This document shows positions 12,233 to 24,730 of a DNA stretch of 64,000 nt, in pieces. The notes beneath the pieces were generated by a model. That model was not told the DNA's origin. It did not search any database and saw only the letters and a list, made by a program, of their open reading frames with translations. The translations under genes were made by a program, and so were the position numbers. Each line of letters starts with the position of its first letter. The stretch's first letter is position 1. The stretch covers positions 1 through 64,000 of the forward strand of contig QANT01004702.1 in NCBI GenBank assembly GCA_003254885.1, written 5' to 3'. Source of the stretch: Purshia tridentata. Its lineage: Eukaryota; Streptophyta; Magnoliopsida; Rosales; Rosaceae.

Positions 12233-14780
12233 CTAGCAGCATTGCCCGCGCGTTGCTGCGGGTCTTAAAAGTTGTGAAAAATGTGATTAGTAATTGTAAA
12301 ACATGTATAAGAAATTGGTAAAAAATCTAGCTGGGTGGTTGCAAAGAATCTCATAAGTGTAGATTCAATATTGTTTAGAAACATTAATAAAAATATGAAA
12401 TTGACAATTATACAAAGAACTTATATATATGCATTAAATACATAATATCTAGCAGAAATATGCACTAATTAGCACTAATTAGAGTGGTTGTAATGTAACA
12501 CCACAACAAATTAGTGGGTGGTTTGTGTTTTGTAAGGTAGATTTGTGCTTGTTAGCATTGGCTTAGGGGTTAGGTTCGAGATTGAAGCTAAACTATAAGC
12601 CATAAGCGATGAACCGATGCCAATAGACCTAAGTTGATTGGCATAGTACGTCCAAAGTCTTGGAGCTAAATTATAAGTCATAAGCAATGAACCGATGCCA
12701 ATAGACCCTAGGTTGATCAGTATACATTTACTATTAGATTGCTGGTAAGCTTGAGAATAGTGTAGGATTTATTGTACTATCACATGAAAAAATTGTTTGA
12801 AATCCTAGAGTTAAATCCTAACATAACACCTTAACTAAACTCATTCTATACCCTAGAAGGGATGAGGTATTAAGAAGAGTATACCCATTCTATACCTATT
12901 CTTACTTGTTTGATTTTTTTCCATTTTGTACGTTGTACATTTTTTTTATATTTGTATAATTTAAACGGATAATATAAATTTCAAAATTAATTGATATTAA
13001 TTATCTTAATTTTAAGAGATAATATAAGTCAAAATTCAAAAAATTCTATTTTTTGGACTTTAACCTAAAAAATTGAATTTAAGTGTATATAGTCCGAATG
13101 ATTTTTCATAATTGGATATACTTAATTATCTGAAAATTATAATAATCTTATTCATATTCAAATTTTTCTGTCACGAAATTAAGCAAAGTAACTCTCCCTT
13201 TAGCCAAAAGGAAGTCTCTTTTCTCAAAAGAATCTCTTTTGGGAACGTTTTGTAAAACGATTTTCATAAAATTGTTGTTGCAAAACAAAAATGATCATTT
13301 AAATTATACTTTTCAAAATCCAAGAATGCATTTGGTAGAATAATTCGAAAACAATTTTCTAATACCAATACAATGGAAATGTGTTTGGTGCATATATATT
13401 CCAAAATTACATAAATAACACGTATGCACATGTTTGAAAATTATTTTAACAAATTGTTCATTACCAACATAATGTTTTACTGAGTAATTATACACCCAAA
13501 CAATTATAATTATCAGCCTTTTTTTACAAAGTATTAATTTGCCATATTAATGAGTGATACACATACATTTTCCTCACTTACAAAATTTCTTTATGTCCTG
13601 ACCATAACAATTCTTTATTTTACAATATTAAAATAAAAAATAAAAAATAAAAAGTTTCCATTGTCTTCCTCACGGGCACAACCTACTTCAAAGCCCAATC
13701 ACACAGATTGTTTCTAACCTAAATTCTGATTTACACTCCAAATTCAACAATTGCTTCCTTTTTCTCTATGTTTTCTTAGTTGATTTAGAAAAAATCAATA
13801 TCTAGCAAAGAATGGCCTTATATATAGGAGGAGCCTTGCCGCTTGCAAACCTTGCGGTGCTGTAGCTATGTCTTCCTCTTTCTCTACTTGTGGTGCTTTC
13901 TCAATTGAATTAACATTATCTCTGCAACTCCACCGAAGAAAGCAATTGGATAATAAGCACAACCCATGTGGGCCATCTTTAGATCTAACTCAGTCAGCTG
14001 CAGCATCAAGGAAGAATTAGCTGAAAATGAAAACCTTCAGCTATGGCGATGAATGACTAATAAAGAACAGAGAATGGTAACAGAAAAAGAAAGAAGTTGG
14101 TATGTAGAATGGATCTGAGCTAAAAAGCTTGCAGATAGAAGGAAAGAAAGAGAGACAATGACAACGACAGAGAGAGGGAGGAGGGAGAAACAATTTCTGA
14201 TGTGGTCAGAAATCAATCCCCCAGCCCAACCAAAAATGATTGGAACGCAAAAGCATAAGAAGGTGATTGACGATAAAGGGCTCTTACAAACTGAGTATTT
14301 AAAAATGGTATGCAGATCAAAAAAAAAAAAAAAAGGGCTGAAAAAGGAAACAAAAGAAAATAAAGCAGTGGCATGTGTCGTAAGAAAACCCAAAAATGAG
14401 GCCCAAAAAACAAAAAGCCTTGAAAAGACCATAAAATGCCAAAAAACCCACCAAATGACAGAGGCCAACAACTAAAAGAAATTTAAACAATGGCAAAAGT
14501 GAGATTTCCAGCTATAGTTTAGATACAGTGAAACAGCTTCACCACGTTTAGTATATATATAATATATCTAAAGAAGAAGAAGAAATGAAAAGAGTGTTTA
14601 GAAAAGGAAAATAAACAGCAAGAGCAAGTTCTAGAAGGGGTGTACGTGGGTGGTGCCAAATGAATAGATAAAGTAGTAATAAAAAGAAAAAGAGGTGGGC
14701 AAAAAAGTCAGCACACTATTGCTAAGCTACAGTATGAATAGTAAAGGGAGCTTACGGCTTTTAGTATATATATAATTTGT
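12233..14780 (-). mobile_element. Probable non-autonomous Helitron, only one end secure
   Basis: Read on the minus strand, CTAG at 12233-12236 followed by T is a canonical Helitron 3' end. Just inside it is a GC-rich hairpin (CCCGC 12245-12249 pairing with GCGGG 12258-12262), in a region otherwise very AT-rich. The 5' TC end is not identified; the right boundary given is a guess from an AT-rich TAGTATATATATAA word that occurs at about 14551 and 14764. Inside are two diverged copies of a roughly 60-bp unit (12584-12644 and 12663-12722). No Rep/helicase coding is visible, so it would be non-autonomous. Confidence 0.4.
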
Positions 14781-14917
14781 GTAAATTTATTTAAAAATAA
14801 TTAGTATAATTTTTCATATTTTTTTAACCAACGAGTATTTAGTAGAGCTAAATGGACTTGGCCTAGTGGGCCCATCTATAGGCCTAATGGCATGACTTGA
14901 GCCTATCCTATGTGTTA

Positions 14918-15245
14918 GAGGGGGGAATGGGTCGAGTTGGGTCGGACCAATAGTGGTTGATAATTCTACCCGATCCAACTAACTGACTTTACCATATCTT
15001 ACAACAACGGCAACCAATTCATTCATTGTGGGCCATATGTAGATTGGTTACCAATAAGGCCGATATATGTGATATAAATAGGTTGATAAGGCTGATGAGA
15101 CCGATAATTGATTAATTCCAAAACGAATATGATGGGTCGGTCGATATTGACCCGACTTGGTGGGTCAGACATTGGTTGAATTATTGGCAGCCGATAATGA
15201 GTTGGTTGGTCGATAATGGCCGATAAAACCGACCCATTCCCATCG
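14918..15245. mobile_element. hAT-like non-autonomous element (GGAATGGGTCG ends)
   Basis: The left end GGGGAATGGGTCG (near 14920-14937) is answered on the right by CGACCCATTCCC (about 15230-15243), giving short terminal inverted repeats. The interior is rich in GGTCGG/GATAAT words. I could not fix an 8-bp target duplication, so family assignment is tentative. Confidence 0.4.
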
Positions 15246-15689
15246 TACAAGTATGTGTAATCGGACGAATCGTGTAGAGTCAGACCTTTCCTTACTAGGC
15301 TGGGCTGAGCCCGGCCTATTGTAAAGGCCTAGTTGTACAAAGACTCCGGGCACTGGCCACAAAAATAGACTTGTTGTTAGCTGTTGGGCCTTGGCCCCCT
15401 TTTAACAAAACAAAATGAAAGGAAAAAGGCCATCATGTTATGCTCAAATTACATCCGACTCCAGATTCAAGATTATTGAGAACCTCAGCATCCAACCAAA
15501 ATCCCTTCCCATTCCTCAAAACAAACCCTTCGTTATTTTTGGTTGAATTCCTCAAACCTTTCAAAACCCTAGAAATACAAAAAACCCAAATACGCACCGT
15601 TTCGTTTCTTCCCCTTTCTGCTAAACCTAGGGTTTCGACAAACCCTAGCTAAGCTCAGAGAACCTCGGCGAGCAATTGTTAATCCCGCG

Positions 15690-18600
15690 ATGGACTTTGA
15701 CGAGTACGATTATCTGGAGAAGACTGTGCAGGAGAACGAAGAACGCGACTCGAAGAAGAAAGCGAAGAAGGAAGGGACCGAGAAGAGCTACAGAAAGAGA
15801 GAGGTTGACAACGACGTTTCGGTCGGCGGTGAAGACGAGGAGAAGAAGAGCAGCAAGAGGTCGAAGGGGGGCGAGCACGAGAATGGCCGCGAGAAGGATC
15901 GGCACCATCGGAGTGGAAGAGAGAGGGACAGAGAGGGCGAAAGGGACAAGGACCGCGGCGATCGTGATCGCGGTGGCGAGCGAGAGAGAGACAGAGACAG
16001 AGAGAGGAGTAGTAGAGAGAAGGATAAGGAGAAGGAGAAGGAGAGAGAAAGAGAGAGGAGGGAGAGGGAAAGAGAGAAGGAAAAAGAGAGGGAGAGGAGA
16101 GAGAGGCGAGACAAGGAGGAGAGAGAGAAGGAGGAGAAGGAGAAGGAAAGGTCTCGGAGGAGTCTGAGTCGGTCCGATCGTGAAGAGAAAGAGAGGTCTC
16201 GCAGAAGTAGGAGCCACTCAGATCGTGATAGGGAGAGGGAAATTAGAGAAAGGGAACGAGAACTTGAGTTAAGAGATAGCAGGTAATAATATTAGTAAAT
16301 ATTCTTATGCTTCTGTATTTGCGTTGGCCCTAATTTGTTCTTAGTTGTAGTTATTGTGGATGGTTTTGTGGGAACTGAATGCTTTATTTGTATAATTACT
16401 GATCACATTTTCAAGCATTTTTGCCTTATTTATGCAAAATCTGTTCACTTCAGTACTTCACTACTTATTTAAGTATTAATATTAAATTAGGAGTTGGTAC
16501 AAATTATTAAGAATGAGTTGAGTTTTAGTCAGAACTAAGATTCATTTGGGCTGATTATTCTATGTTTTTCAAAGAATTAATAATTAGATCTGAAACTTAC
16601 CATGTTTTTCTGTGTTACGTATTGCAGTTCTTATAGACTGACATTTTCTCTTCTGTTTATATTTTCTTGCAGCTAGTATGGAACTGTTTTGTTTTGGAGA
16701 AGTTATTGAACTATATTTATTTGATGAATGTTCTAAGTTTTAATTATTATATGGGATATTGTGTATCGCAGAATGTTAGGTTAACTGTCAATTTGGTGGT
16801 CGCTAATACTGAAAATACATTATTGGATATCATAGCTTTTCCTAAAAATAGCTTTTATTGTAATGGAAGACAATCAGTTAATTCCAAAATGGATTGGTTA
16901 GTGATTCTGAGTAAGCAAACCAAACTGCAATAAATAGTTTTCATGGGTTAAGTTAAGGCCTTACGATTCATATCAAATACTGGATTTTGTCCAATTATTT
17001 ATCCTTGCTCTGTAGATATAAATAAAAATAACTGTAATATAGTACCATTAACAGTATGATAAAATGCTGTTAATGGGAATGGGTTCTTTTGCATGCCAAA
17101 AGTAGATGTTCTGACCCTTTTTGAATGCATCAGAATGCTTATGCTTTCATAGTTACATATGTTTGACAAGGTCACTGAAACACAATACAATGAATCTGAA
17201 AATGTTTGTGCAACGGTTAATTATTTAACCTCATTATTTTTCACTGTGTCGAATGGCAGAAGGTTTAAAGACAAAAAGGAAGTGGTGGAGCCTGAAGCTG
17301 ACCCAGAAAGGGATCAGAGAACTGTTTTTGCTTACCAGGTAGATGGCTTGCTGTTTTTGCTGCTTAGGAATTTTTTATTTACCCTTATTTATGAACTGGT
17401 TGAAAACCTACCAACATTGTATGAGAAAAATGAGAGTTCATTTTAAATGTTTGAAGTTTTCAAATTAAGTTGATTTTTTTACAAATTTGAAATTCATTGA
17501 TTTGTAGGGTCATGATTGTTGTTATGGGAACCTAATGAACCTAATGAACCTAAACTAAGTTTTTTCCTTTTGCAATTTTCTCTGATTATTTTTTTGGTTA
17601 TTTTTTCTGGTGATGACAGATGCCACTAAAGGCAACCGAGCGAGATGTTTATGAATTCTTCTCAAAAGCGGGCAAGGTTGGCTGAAATTCATTCATTCAC
17701 TCTTTTAGATTATTAGATAGTTTTTTTATTTAATCTTTAAGGTTATACTGTACTATATGTTACTGGGGTTGGTACTTTTGCTTTCTCATTTTGTGACATT
17801 TGCATGCATTATGATTGTAATTGTTTCTTCTTTCATATTTGAGAATAATTACATTATTGTTGCATGAGACACTCCCTCAGACATTTTGGTTGCATGCTAT
17901 TGAGATACATTTGCTTCCTGTTGCAGTATATGCCCCTCTGCCTTCAGTTACGAGTAGTATAGTGACTTTCTATTGTCTCAACATTCTGTATATGTGGGGT
18001 GAGTGAAAATGTACAAATGATGTGGTCATCTTGTTAACACCCTGGTCATCTTGTCAACACCCCAACTAAGTGTTTTATCGTGTAGTGTCAATATTTGTAA
18101 AATCTCTCTGTATACACTACTTTTCTTTTAAGCACTTGAATTTCTATTCGATCTCACGTTTTTGTTCTATTCTTTTCCCACTTTCAGGTGAGGGATGTAC
18201 GACTGATCATGGACAGGAATTCTAGACGGTCAAAAGGAGTTGGGTATGTGCAGTTATATAAGATTATATCATAGCCATGTGTGTGTACTTTGTAAGATAG
18301 TTGTTAGCATATCATCTTTCTAGAATCAAGTTTAACTGTATTCTTAAATGGACTAGCAATGCGATAATGATGAGGGATGATGGGAATACCTTGCACTCAT
18401 GTTTAATCAATTCATGCTGCGTACTCAAGGTAGATGACAAACACCTATTTTTAATCCTTTCCCGCTTTCTTCCTCTGCGTTTTTCGTGCAATAAGGACAC
18501 CATTCTGCATCCGAGTACACCTTTTAAAATTCATCATTTAATAGTCCTTCCACTCTGTAGGAGAAATTGCTACATTGACATGGTGGAGTTAAATTGTGGT

Positions 18601-21600
18601 AGTAGCTTTTTTGAATGGGAAAACTTTGCTGGGGGTGTGGTGAGTGGACAGTTTTGGCTTGATTTTTTTTGGTTCTGGTATTTTATAAGTTTTAAGTCTA
18701 GTTAACATCTTAGTGCTCTCTTCTGTGCTGTTTAAGGTTTTAAGATGACAGTCTTCTGTTAATTGTTGTGATTGGAATTTCACTAGATATATGTTCATGT
18801 CAAATTGAACCAGAAGATGACTGCCTTTTGTTTTTTGGTTTTTCTTGACTGCCCTATTCTAGTAGTTTTCTCTTGCATATTGATTTGTAATGTAATATTT
18901 GTCGTAGTTTTTATTTTTACTGTTATGAGCTAACACTTTCTTTTATATGAGTCATCAGATTCATCAAAAGAAATTCAGCTTGAGCTCTCTGCCCTAGAGT
19001 TTTTGTTTCCGTACATCTCTTTGATATATGCTTTGTAAGTTTTGATTGCAATACTTATGGTCTTGTATGTTCCATCAAACTTACTGTAAGGGCCTGGTGA
19101 TACTATACTGCAGGTATATTGAATTTTATGATGCAATGTCTGTGCCAATGGCAATAGCTCTCTCTGGTCAACTACTGCTTGGACAACCTGTAATGGTGAA
19201 ACCTTCAGAGGCCGAAAAGAATCTTGTTCAATCTAATGTTTCTGGTGGGGCAGCAGGTGTCGCAGGGCCGTATGGTGCAGTTGATAGGAAACTGTATGTA
19301 GGGAACTTACATTTTAATATGACTGAGACTCACCTTAGAGAGGTATTTCAGCTGGGTTCTTCATCTAGGTTTACTATGATATTATATAAGTTTGTATGTG
19401 TGTATATATATATATATACACATAAATACCTTGAAATGTATATTTCCACTTAAAAAAAAAAGGAAAAAAAAAAGAAAGCAAAGGAGTGCTGAACTATGAT
19501 GAACTGTCATTGGAGGGATTTATCATGTACACTTTAAGTAAAAGTCAGACCTAAGATTTTTGGAATATCATATTTTTGTGTTGAACTTTAAAAAACCCAC
19601 TATAGACTAGGACTACAATGCTGGATGACAGTTGGAAATATTATTCTTGATTTTCAAATTTTTTATATGATCAGATTTTTGAACCATTTGGTCCAGTGGA
19701 GCTTGTGCAACTTCCGCTTGATATTGAGGCAGGACAGTGCAAGGGGTTTGGCTTTGTTCAAGTGAGTGATTACCTGTCTTGACTGTTTAGGAGATTATTA
19801 TGTTGATTGTTTGGTACTTATTTTGATTCTTCATTATGTTTATAGTTTTCTCATCTAGAACATGCAAAGGCAGCTCAAAGTTTGAATGGGAAGTTGGAGA
19901 TTGCTGGCCGAACTATCAAGGTAGGATTTTATTGTTTTAAAGGGAAGTTGGATATGACAAGTTTCCTGTGGGAATGATTTTATTATGGTGATTTGTTGTC
20001 AGTTATATCTCTGGCTGTATTTCTGTAATTATTTATCTTTGAAGGTCGATGCTTGACACTTTGTGTGTATAGGTTTCATCTGTTACGGATCATGTTGGAT
20101 CACAAGAGGCTGGAGCAAAGTCTGCAGACTTCGATGATGATGATGGTGGTGGTTTGGTGAGTCGATATTTCATCCTATGTTGGTGAACTTGAGTACTTTC
20201 ACATATATCCAAAGTATTAAATATTGATGGTTTGAGAATATTGAAGATAAAATGTCAATATAGATAAAATAGACTAATTGATGAAAGATTTGAATGAAAT
20301 ATACTAAAAAAAGGAACTTCCAAAAAATATTGTTTTTTATATTAGCACTTGATAGAAAAAAAATGTTACCGGATAAAGATGGAGAATATTATTGATTATT
20401 AGTTCAATTCATATATCTGGGGGTGACTATGCAGCTGAGTTTATCATGTTTTTTTATGCTCTCCCCGCCCTAAAAGAGAAATGGAATTTAAATGACAACA
20501 GAAAGGGGGGAATTGGAAGGCTTTTTCTATTCCCCTGGATGCTTTTATTGCCATTTTTGTTCTTCTTTTGCCCTACTTGATTGTTAATAGCAGAATTACC
20601 AAAATAGGATGCTATCATGGAAGGTGCAGAGCCTAGAACAGTGAATTTCAAATGTGGGGCTTAATATCCCCTATTATTGAAGTATGTAGCATCAATGAAT
20701 ACCTCCAATTTCTAAATTAGTGATTTCACTCTGATGTCGAGTGTCTTTTTTTGCAGTCTTTAAATGCCCAATCCAGAGCATTGCTAATGCAGAAGCTAGA
20801 TCGCACTGGTATTGCCACAAGGTTTGTGTCTGTTGATCCTCACTGCATTCATATAATTTTTTCATCATCTATTTCTGATTGTTTCTTTTTTGGCAGTATT
20901 GCGGGGTCTCTTGGGGTACCTGGGCTCAATGGGTCATCCCAAAATCAAAGAGCTGTTAATTTGCCTGTCAATGGTCAAGCTGCAGTCTCTGCACCAATTC
21001 TTCCAGCACAAGTTATGCCGCTTGCAGCAGTCGCAGAACCCATTGGCAACCCCAGTGAATGTCTGCTATTGAAGAATATGTTTGATCCAGCCACTGAGGT
21101 TTGTGTTCTTAAAAAAAAAAGAAAATTCAAAAACTGTTTCATTCTCTTTTAAAAAAGTGTAGTCTTAAGATTTAATATTATGCTGCAGAGGGATCCAGAT
21201 TTTGACATAGACATTAAAGATGATGTTGAGGATGAATGCTCAAAATGGGGCCGGGTGAAGCATATTTACGTGGACAAGTAAGTATATAAATATATACTGC
21301 TAGGTGATGTGTAACTGTATTGTATTTATATTAAAGAAATTTTTTATATATCTTACAAATTAGGGATGGGCACAGGATGGTCGGGGTTTGGGTTCAGGCT
21401 CAACCCACCAACTGACCTGATCTAATTGGATTGAGAAAATGGGAAACTGGAACTGACCAAAGGGATTTGAAGCAAGCTATTCAACCCAGTTGAATCCGGG
21501 TCAGGTTGTTCGGTTTTACCAGGTTGTGCCTGAGCTTAGAAGCCTTAAGATACCGAAAGTAACCCCTAGAAGAACAAAAGTACATGGAATGGAGAGAAAC

Positions 21601-23390
21601 CAGAAGTAAACTACTTGTTTTAATTAAAATATACACACTCTCACCAAGAGAGAAATAGAAAAACATATTACCAAAAAACTGAAACATAAATCAAGAACAA
21701 GTTGAAAAAGAAAATTGAAAAAAAAGTAATCTTTATGGCCTGTCTACCAGGAGAATCTTCCATTGGACGTATACTGATTTACCCAATCTGATGAAGCATG
21801 AGGATTGTTATCACCCCATTGGAAATAAGCTCAAGCATGAAACACGGATGGAGTTATCGGCCGATGGGTGCGAGTTTTACCAGAAGAAGCATGAGTAGAT
21901 GAAGCAAAAAGTTAAAAAGAGAAAAATTAAAAAGAAAACCTCTAGCATGTTAAATAGATGAAGCATGGCAGATAATGAAAATTAATTTGTGGGGTGGGTG
22001 ATTGAATTACTAGCAAGAGTTGTTGGAAGAGCAAACTCAGAGGAGGAAGTTAGTGGTAGGCAGCTAGGGAGGAGCAATGGATTCGGGTTTACCTTTAGAG
22101 AATATTAGCTTATTTTATAGTGGGTATTAGACATGCGGGTTGGGTTGGTTTAAATTGGGTAAAACTTATAGACAGGTCAAAAATAAGCGGATTACAAAGT
22201 TTAACCAGTCACCACATCTAGACCAACCTGCAATTCCCGGGTCAGGTCGGACAAGTTAGTCGGGTCATTGGAAATTTGCCCACTCCTCTGAATTTGTAAT
22301 TGTAGTTGATCTGTCCCAATACTCAAACCTGTATTCGGCACACATTGCTCATAGAATCTAGTTATTTAAGCTTTACTTTCATTCCTTTACCAGCTTTGAG
22401 AGAGCACCTTTTGAACTCCTTGGGTGGTGTGATAATAGTGCTTTCTATGCAAATATCATACGGTGAAAGGATGACTGGATAGCTTCTCAAAACCCTTGTA
22501 GCAGGGAGGGCTCTATAATATAAGTTCCATTACATTCGGAAAATCAAATATTTTCATCATATCGTGGTTAAGAAACAAAGGTTTTGCCAAAAAGCTCTGA
22601 ATTTTCAAATTTTTTGTCTGATATTGTGCAAAGCTGCTTATAAGTAAATAGGCTGCTTATCCAGCACATGTGTGTGGGTAAATGCATGTATTGTGCTTTC
22701 GTGCATGTGATACGAGAGAAGAGGGAAGAGGGTGCTAAACTTAATTTGTTTTGTTCGGCATACAGAAACAGTGCTGGCTTTGTGTATTTGCGGTTTGAAA
22801 CAGTGGAAGCGGCAGCTGCCGCTCAACGTTCAATGCATCTGAGATGGTTTGCAGGCAGGCAGATTTCAGCCCTGTTCATGGTAATGGGTTTTGCCCTCAG
22901 AGGTTATTGTTCTATTTCTGATGTCATGTATATGATTATTCCTGTGTGGATCTAAATTATAAATACACCCAAGACTTTCTGTTGTGCTAGCTAGAGTTTT
23001 ACTATCTCTAGAGGTTGAGATAACTTATAGGAGTTCTTTGTTGTAGCAGTGGAAAATGTTTCACGAATGTACTCTAGGAATGTGATATAGCCATCAGTGC
23101 AAACTTTTAACATCACCGTCTTTTTCTTCCAATTTTTTTTTTTCTTTTTCCTGAAAGAGAAATATGAATACTACATCACATTTGTTGCTGTTTGAGTTGC
23201 AAGCAAGCAATGTATTCACATATATGTGCTTTAGATTAGACATTAAGAAGCTCTATTCATGGGAATGACTTATCCATAAATCAATATTTCTAGTGACTCT
23301 TTTTGTGTTTGCTATGATGAATATTTTTAAGTAACTTGTTGGTCTGTTCTGCAGCAACCACAAGTATACGATGCCAAGTTTGGAGCTTGA
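15690..23390 (+). CDS. CAPER/RBM39-like splicing factor, 588 aa, 13 exons
   Basis: Exons: 15690-16282, 17260-17338, 17620-17676, 18188-18243, 19114-19342, 19675-19761, 19846-19920, 20073-20156, 20757-20821, 20897-21098, 21189-21277, 22766-22880, 23355-23390. All introns are GT-AG and the frame closes at a stop after AKFGA. Residues 1-197 are a low-complexity Arg/Glu/Lys/Asp domain with some RS dipeptides. RRM1 (about 218-290) has TVFAYQMPL and SKGVGYIEF; RRM2 (about 321-394) has LYVGNLHFN and KGFGFVQF; the C-terminal U2AF-homology motif (about 495-580) has CLLLKNMF, AGFVYLRF and the RWF tripeptide that forms the R-x-F ligand pocket in this family. The order matches human RBM39 and Arabidopsis At2g16940. 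Expected role: nuclear pre-mRNA splicing with U2AF-type partners. The intron at 21278-22765 carries a hAT-like insertion. The start is the first ATG; the whole RS-like domain lies in exon 1. Confidence 0.95.
21362..22287. mobile_element. hAT-like element in a CAPER-gene intron
   Basis: The ends AGGGATGGGCA (left) and TTGCCCACTCCT (right) are near-inverted repeats about 11-12 bp long, and the 926-bp interior has hAT-style GGGT/ACCC-rich subterminal segments. The 8-bp target duplication is not clear. It sits wholly inside the intron between exons 11 and 12 and carries no transposase. The same terminus occurs at two other elements in this window. Confidence 0.6.
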
Positions 23391-23945
23391 ACCAATGCTC
23401 ACAAGCGGGATTGGAAGTGTCTTTGTGGAGATGCATTTGGGTGTTTTTAGCTGTAAGGTAGTTATTTCTGTTCTTTTCTTTGTTGTCCGTACAAATGGGG
23501 CTGAAAGCCCATTTTTCTGTTTTTTTAGGATAGCTATTTCATATTTTTGATTCGTACACATGTATGATTACATCAAATGCGAGACACTTGGTCGAAACGG
23601 TGTAATTTTGTACTGCAACCCTGCGGTTTTTTATTAATGTCAAGAGTTTAATTTTATCTTACTGTTTTTCATATCCCAGACTCCCATTTAATATTAACTA
23701 TATTAATAATGTTGTTTGTTGAACCTTTGCCTCGACTTAACCTCGGGTTAAGCATCACACGTTATTGGGTAATTTAATTAAATAATTCTTTTTAATAGGG
23801 CCTAAAATTTTTTATACCATATTAGAAAATTTAAGCTTTTTTAATTTTTTTGTGTGAAATGTTCAAAATAGTGAAATACCTATTGTATAAAACTTAATTT
23901 ATTGTCATTGTAGGTTTTATTTTCTCTCCCTCCGTGCCCCTAGCC

Positions 23946-24329
23946 AACCAAAACCTGCGCCCAGCCACCCAAAACCCAGTGACCCACCACGCCGCTTGCC
24001 TAGAAAAAATCGAACATAACAAAAAAAGGAAGAATCGCAAAATATTCATATGCTGGGTAGGTTTTTTTCTCCCAATCAATTGTCCTCAAGTATTCAGTCA
24101 AATTCATCTTCGATTTTAGTTCCTCTGATCCAAACTTTTCAACCAAAACCTGCGCCCAGCCACCCAAAACCCAGCGAACCACCACGCCGCTTGCCTAGAA
24201 AAAATCGAACATTGGGGAAGCACATAACAAAAAAAGGAAGAATAGCAAGGTTTTTTTCTCCCAATCAATTGTCCTCAAGTATTCAGTCAAACTCATCTTC
24301 GATTTTAGTTCCTCTGATCCAAACTTTTC
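23946..24329. repeat. Two-copy tandem repeat, period about 190 bp
   Basis: AACCAAAACCTGCGCCCAGC begins copy one at 23946 and copy two at 24141; the second half (GGTTTTTTTCTCCCAATC) recurs at 24060 and 24249. The shift changes from 195 to 189 bp, so a small indel separates the copies. Confidence 0.85.
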
Positions 24330-24729
24330 GGGAAACAAACAAGTCGCTAGTCTTGCAAATTGGTTTTTGGCTAGTTGAAACTCCACATAATTTTTCGAAT
24401 TTGCAGCTAGGTTTTTGGCTGGATCTAGTCTGCAATTTTTCAGATGTGCAATTTCTCTCTTTATCTTTCTCTAGATCTCTATCAAAACCATATCTTTAGT
24501 TCTGGGTTTTTTGTTCAATGGAGAAGATGGTAGCCACAAAGTGGACACAAAGAAGATGGTCGCTACAAGGTGGACACAAAGATGATGGTTGCCACAAGGT
24601 GGAATTTGTGGTCCATTGAATATAAATTTGATTATTTTTTTAGGTGTTCTTGTAATTGATTTTTTGGGTATAATTTTGATCTGGAAGCAATTAATGATTG
24701 AAGGATTCAATTTTCTTTCTTGCTCTATT

Positions 24730-24730
24730 N
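24730..24730. other. Single N in a poly-T tract
   Basis: One ambiguous base inside a T run; a second such base is at 58210, also in poly-T. Probably unresolved homopolymer length. No gene is affected. Confidence 0.9.

Noticed and set aside
12540-12620. Possible tRNA (GGTTCGAG word near 12572)
   Set aside because: The word lacks a matching acceptor stem, D arm or anticodon arm at the right spacing.
14158-14475. Plus-strand open frame of 105 codons, Lys-rich
   Set aside because: It is composed of A-rich low-complexity codons including a poly-A run, overlaps an equally long minus-strand frame, has no domain, and lies inside the probable Helitron.
15645-16217. Minus-strand 190-codon Leu/Ser-rich open frame
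   Set aside because: It is the complement of the purine-rich RS-like exon of the CAPER gene; stop codons are rare there by composition alone.
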